A stretch of 64,000 nt of DNA, taken from Variovorax sp. EL159 (GTDB lineage Bacteria; Pseudomonadota; Gammaproteobacteria; Burkholderiales; Burkholderiaceae_C). Made by a program: the position numbers and the translations under genes. Positions 60,435 to 64,000 of the stretch are shown one piece after another. The stretch spans positions 372,001 through 436,000 of the forward strand of contig NZ_FMUJ01000003.1 in assembly GCF_900100965.1 (NCBI RefSeq). The letters run 5' to 3'. Within the stretch, counting starts at the first letter, position 1. Each line of letters starts with the position of its first letter. The notes under the pieces were generated by a model. The model searched no databases. It was not told where the DNA came from and saw nothing but the letters and a program-made list of their open reading frames with translations.

Positions 60435-61520
60435 ATGAACAGCTCGCCCCTGCGCGTTTCATTGATCGCCGCTTCGCTCGCCGCCACGGGCCTGCTGTGG
60501 CACGGCGCGGCCTCGGCCGCCGACTGGTTCCCCTACAAGGCCGAAGCGACTGAGCCCGCCTTCTCGGCCGAAGGCACGAAGAAGCCCATCGACTACACGC
60601 CGCTGGCCAAGGCATCAAAGAAGTGGGACATCTGCGTGTCGTTCCCGCACATGAAAGATGCGTACTGGCTCGGCGTCGACTACGGCGTGATCGAGGAAGC
60701 CCGCCGCCAGGGCGTGAAGCTGCAGTTGGCCGATGCGGGCGGCTACACCAACCTGGCCAAGCAGGTCTCGCAGATCGAGGACTGCGTGGCGCGCGGCGCC
60801 AACGCGGTGATCATCGGCGCGATCTCGGGCGACGGACTGAACAACGTCATCAAGGCCACGGCCGCCAAGAAGGTGCCGGTGATCGACCTCGTCAATGGCA
60901 TCAACTCGCCCGACCTGTCGGCCAAGTCGCTGGTGTCGTTCTACACGATGGGCCATTCGACCGGCGAGTACCTCGCGAAGAAGCACCCGGCCGGCTCGCC
61001 GCCCGTCAAGGTGGGCTGGTTCCCCGGCCCGGCCGGCGCGGGCTGGGTCGAGGCCGCGCACAAGGGCTTCATGGAAGCGATCAAGGGCAGCGCGGTGGTG
61101 GTGCTCGACCCGAAATACGGCGACACCGGCAAGGAGGCGCAGGCCAAGCTGGTCGAAGACGTGCTGCAGGGCAACCCCGACCTGGCCTACGTGGCCGGCA
61201 CCGCCGTCACGGCCGAAGCCGCCACCGGCATCCTGCGTTCGCGCAATCTCGACAAGAAGGTGCAGGTGCTGTCCTTCTACATGACGCCGGGCGTCTACGA
61301 GGGCATCCAGAAGGGCCGCATCGTCGCCTCCCCGGCCGACTCGATGGTGATCCAGGGCCGCATCGCGGTCGACCAGGCGGTGCGCCTGCTCGAGAACAAG
61401 GAGGTGGTGAAGCATGTCGGCCCGAAGATCTTCGTGGTCGACAGCAGCAACATCAAGAGCGTGAAGCTCGACGACATCCTGCCGCCGCCGGGCTTCAAGC
61501 CGGTGTTCGAGGTCAAGTAA
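60435..61520 (+). CDS. TorT-like periplasmic binding protein, sugar-type ABC family
   Basis: 361 residues with a Sec signal cut near 'AASAADW'. 'WDICVSFPHMKDAYWLGVDYGVIEEARRQGVKLQLADAGGYTNLAKQVSQIEDCVARGANAVIIGAISGDGL' follows, as in TorT, the TMAO-sensing periplasmic protein and close relative of type-I sugar-binding proteins. Here it precedes an ABC ATPase and permease instead of a TorS kinase, so it most likely delivers a ligand to them. Follows pxpC by 54 bases with AAGGAG upstream. Confidence 0.9.
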   Translation: MNSSPLRVSLIAASLAATGLLWHGAASAADWFPYKAEATEPAFSAEGTKKPIDYTPLAKASKKWDICVSFPHMKDAYWLGVDYGVIEEARRQGVKLQLADAGGYTNLAKQVSQIEDCVARGANAVIIGAISGDGLNNVIKATAAKKVPVIDLVNGINSPDLSAKSLVSFYTMGHSTGEYLAKKHPAGSPPVKVGWFPGPAGAGWVEAAHKGFMEAIKGSAVVVLDPKYGDTGKEAQAKLVEDVLQGNPDLAYVAGTAVTAEAATGILRSRNLDKKVQVLSFYMTPGVYEGIQKGRIVASPADSMVIQGRIAVDQAVRLLENKEVVKHVGPKIFVVDSSNIKSVKLDDILPPPGFKPVFEVK

Positions 61521-61531
61521 GCCCGCCGTCG

Positions 61532-63037
61532 ATGTCTGCCCCGTTGTTGCAAACCGTCGGCCTCGGCAAGCGCTACCCCGGCGTGCTGGCGCTCGACGCG
61601 ATGGATTTCGAGCTGCGCGCCGGCGAAGTGCATGTGCTGTTCGGTGAGAACGGGGCCGGCAAGTCCACGCTGATCTCGCTGCTGGCCGGCGCCAACACGC
61701 CCTCGGCCGGCGAGATCCGCATGCATGGCGAGCGCGTCCGCTTCTCGAACGTGCACGAGGCCCGACGACACGGCATCAGCGCGGTGTTCCAGGAGTTCTC
61801 GCTGATTCCCACGCTGTCGGTGGCGCAGAACCTGAGCCTGGGCGAAGAGCCCTGCAAAGGCGGCCTGCTCGACCGCGCCGCGGTGCGCGAGCGGGCCCGC
61901 GCGATGCTGGCCGACCTGGGCTTCGGGATCGATGTCGATGCGCCCGTCTCGGGCCTCACGCGGGCCCAGCAGCAGATGGTGGAAATTGCCAAGGGCCTGC
62001 GCGGCGAGGTGTCGGTGCTGATCCTCGACGAGCCCACTGCCTCGCTGACCGACACCGAGACGCAGCGCCTGTTCGAACTGGTGGCGCGGCTGAAGGCGCG
62101 CGGCGTGGGCATCGTCTACATCTCGCACCGCATGCAGGAGATCGCGCTGATCGCCGACCGCATCACGGTGCTGCGCGACGGCCGCAAGGTCACCACGGTG
62201 GAAGCCAATGCAACCAGCGCCGACCGCCTGATCGAGCTGATGAGCGGTCGCGCGATCGAGCAGATCTATCCGCGCATCGCCCATGCCCCTGGCGAGGTGG
62301 TGTTGCAGGTCGAAGGCCTGAGCTCGCCCAACGGCGTGCGCGGCGCGAGCCTCACGGTGCGGCGCGGCGAAGTGGTCGGGCTGGCGGGGCTGGTGGGTTG
62401 CGGCAAGTCGGAGCTGTTCCGCGCGATCTACGGGCTCGATGCGGTAAGCGAGGGCCGCGTGCTGTTCAAGGGCCTGCCGCGCACCGGTGCGAAGGTGCGG
62501 CAACTGCTCGACGAAGGCCTGTTTTACCTGCCGCCGGATCGCAAGGGCGAAGGGCTGGTGCTGGACTTCAGCTCGCGCGCCAACATCACGCTGCCACTGG
62601 TGCATGGGCCATTGCGCGGACACGGCGGCTGGCTGCGCAAGCGGCTCGGGCGCCGGCTGTCCGCCACGGCGGCCGAGCGCGTGGAGCTGGCGCCCCGCAA
62701 CCTCGAACGGCCGGTGGCGCTGCTGTCGGGCGGCAACCAGCAGAAGGTGCTGTTCGGCAAGGGCATGACGCGCGACGCCGCGCTCTATGTGTTCGACGAG
62801 CCCACGGTGGGCGTGGACATCGGCACGCGCAGCGCGCTCTACCAGGTGATCCAGAAGCTCTGCGAAGGCGGCGCGGCCGTGGTCGTCATCTCGTCCGACC
62901 TGCCCGAGGTGCTGCACCTGAGCCACCGCGTCTATGTGATGTGCCGCGGCGAGATCGCCGGCGAGCTGCAAGGCGATGCGATCAGCGAAACCCGCGTGCT
63001 CAACCTGTTTTTCGGTTCCAGCGAAAGAAAGCCATGA
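61532..63037 (+). CDS. sugar-type ABC transporter ATP-binding protein (two NBDs)
   Basis: 501 residues with two fused nucleotide-binding domains of RbsA/MglA type. First Walker A G38-E-N-G-A-G-K-S-T; first signature-like 'VSGLTRAQQQMVEIAKGL', Walker B 'VLILDEPTASL'. Second domain begins about 260 with Walker A 'GLVGCGKSE', then 'LLSGGNQQKVLFGKGMTRDAALYVFDEPTVGVDIGT'. The first signature lacks the usual LSGG/LSVG form, as is common in this family. Powers uptake of the TorT-like protein's ligand. Overlaps the permease start. Confidence 0.95.
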   Translation: MSAPLLQTVGLGKRYPGVLALDAMDFELRAGEVHVLFGENGAGKSTLISLLAGANTPSAGEIRMHGERVRFSNVHEARRHGISAVFQEFSLIPTLSVAQNLSLGEEPCKGGLLDRAAVRERARAMLADLGFGIDVDAPVSGLTRAQQQMVEIAKGLRGEVSVLILDEPTASLTDTETQRLFELVARLKARGVGIVYISHRMQEIALIADRITVLRDGRKVTTVEANATSADRLIELMSGRAIEQIYPRIAHAPGEVVLQVEGLSSPNGVRGASLTVRRGEVVGLAGLVGCGKSELFRAIYGLDAVSEGRVLFKGLPRTGAKVRQLLDEGLFYLPPDRKGEGLVLDFSSRANITLPLVHGPLRGHGGWLRKRLGRRLSATAAERVELAPRNLERPVALLSGGNQQKVLFGKGMTRDAALYVFDEPTVGVDIGTRSALYQVIQKLCEGGAAVVVISSDLPEVLHLSHRVYVMCRGEIAGELQGDAISETRVLNLFFGSSERKP

Positions 63038-64000
63038 CTCCGTCTCCCACTGTGGCCACGACCACTGCCACCACCGCCACCGCCGCGCCCACCCCCGGCC
63101 TTGCGGGCCGCCTGCTCGGCCTGCTGCGCAGCCTGTTCCTGCGCCTCGGCGTACTGCCCTTCATGCTGGTCGTCGCCTTCATTGTGTTCAGCACGCTGTC
63201 GGACCAGTTCCTCACAGTGCAGAACCTGGTGAACCTGCTGCGCCAGTCGGTCTACCTGATCCTGGTGTCGATGGGCCAGATGCTGGCGCTGGTGACGGGT
63301 GGCTTCGACCTCTCGGTCGGCACCGTCATGGCGATCACCTCGGTGGTCTCGGCGCTGGCCATGCAAAGCTTCGGCGCGGCGCTGCCCGACGCGACATGGG
63401 TGGTGGTGATCACAGGCTGCGCCTGCGGCCTGCTCGCAGGACTGTCGGTGGGTCTCATCAACGGCATCGGCGTGGCGTTCATCGGCGTCTCGCCCTTCAT
63501 CGTGACGCTGGGCGTGCAGTCCATCGGCTTCGGCTTTGCGCTCTACCTCACGGGCGGCGTGCCGGTGTCGGGCATCCCTGGCGAGTTCAGCGAGCTGTTC
63601 GGCTTTGGCACGCTGCTCGGGGTGCCCATACCGATTCTGGTGACGGCCGTGTGCGTCGCGGGCATGGGCGTGCTCATGGCGCGCATGCCGACCGGCACGC
63701 ACCTGCTGGCCGTGGGCGGCAATGCCAAGGCGGCCGCGCTCTCGGGCATCGACACGCGCCGCGTGCTGCTGATGGCCTACCTGCTGTGCGCCGGCCTGGC
63801 CGCCGTGAGCGGCCTGCTGCTGACGGCGCGCGTGGAGACCGGCGAGGCCAACCTCGGCGGCACCGTGGCGCTCGAATCGATTGCCGCCTGCGTGATCGCC
63901 GGCGTGAGCCTGCGCGGCGGCATCGGCCGGGTGCCGAACGTGGTGATGGGCGCCATCTTCATCGGGCTGGTGCAGAACGGCATGAACCTGGCCAGTGTGG
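63034..64000 (+). CDS. sugar-type ABC transporter permease (3' truncated by window)
   Basis: Frame open from the ATG at 63034 to the end of the window (322 codons so far). RbsC/XylH-like: after a Thr/Ala-rich leader, 'LPFMLVVAFIVFSTLSDQFLTVQNLVNLLRQSVYLILVSMGQMLALVTGGFDLSVGTVMAITSVVSALAM' gives the first helices and the conserved 'GGFDLSVG' loop. Later 'LAVGGNAKAAALSGIDTRRVLLMAYLLCAGLAAVSGLLL' and 'ESIAACVIAGVSLRGGIGRVPNVVMGAIFIG' match the EAA-like and C-terminal blocks. Overlaps the ATPase stop by ATGA. Confidence 0.95.
   Translation, partial: MTPSPTVATTTATTATAAPTPGLAGRLLGLLRSLFLRLGVLPFMLVVAFIVFSTLSDQFLTVQNLVNLLRQSVYLILVSMGQMLALVTGGFDLSVGTVMAITSVVSALAMQSFGAALPDATWVVVITGCACGLLAGLSVGLINGIGVAFIGVSPFIVTLGVQSIGFGFALYLTGGVPVSGIPGEFSELFGFGTLLGVPIPILVTAVCVAGMGVLMARMPTGTHLLAVGGNAKAAALSGIDTRRVLLMAYLLCAGLAAVSGLLLTARVETGEANLGGTVALESIAACVIAGVSLRGGIGRVPNVVMGAIFIGLVQNGMNLASV

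Overview
The window looks like chromosomal DNA of a GC-rich betaproteobacterium, most likely Burkholderiales/Comamonadaceae (Variovorax-like). The basis is very high GC with strong third-position G/C, an orphan Bug/TctC-type solute-binding protein, a PqiABC cluster, many MFS and LysR genes, and the Tex and TRAP gene types present. This placement is inference from gene content; no rRNA or tRNA gene is visible.

Layout. 1-4000: end of an RND outer-membrane factor with a RidA gene and a small lipoprotein, then a Bug binding protein and a patatin lipase. 4000-8300: tex and a NarL/DesK-type two-component system. 8300-11200: an AT-rich regulatory region followed by three exported proteins, the first extremely Gly/Ser/Ala-rich, and a small membrane protein. 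11200-16200: a GIY-YIG/MarR pair under a striking twin-operator promoter, a DUF2239 gene, a MATE exporter, a PhnB-like VOC protein and a class C serine hydrolase. 16370-22320: a minus-strand catabolic operon (TRAP DctP, fused DctQM, LacI regulator, D-2-hydroxyacid dehydrogenase-like protein, amidohydrolase). 22460-26120: an HD-domain protein, a Baeyer-Villiger-type monooxygenase and a DHA2 MFS exporter. 26289-35715: a long minus-strand run holding pqiABC (pqiA split in two), two MFS exporters, a flavin monooxygenase, a CmcJ/NvfI-like protein and an SDR. 35950-42400: an M48 protease, an ACS-type MFS, a tiny His-rich secreted protein, a PPOX flavoprotein and a divergent MFS/LysR pair.

42406-53500 is the unusual part. 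It is a same-strand row of about eighteen small, mostly unrecognised genes (69-235 aa), visibly lower in GC than the surroundings. Neighbouring genes are separated by a recurring degenerate element of about 22 bp, consensus TCGGCCA-N4-CRGAC-N-TTCG, lying just after stop codons and usually 50-90 bases before the next start. The array includes an extra orotidine-5'-phosphate decarboxylase, DUF4287, DUF5076 and NTF2-like proteins, and is interrupted by a high-GC MerR/carotenoid-oxygenase pair. It behaves like a gene-cassette array without visible integrase or attC sites and is the best candidate for something undescribed.

53600-64000: an MFS exporter, a LysR regulator, and divergently a nine-gene operon combining PxpA, a biotin carrier, biotin carboxylase, PxpB and PxpC with a TorT-like binding protein and a sugar-type ABC transporter. 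This suggests import and ATP-dependent opening of a lactam such as 5-oxoproline. The last gene, a permease, runs off the window.
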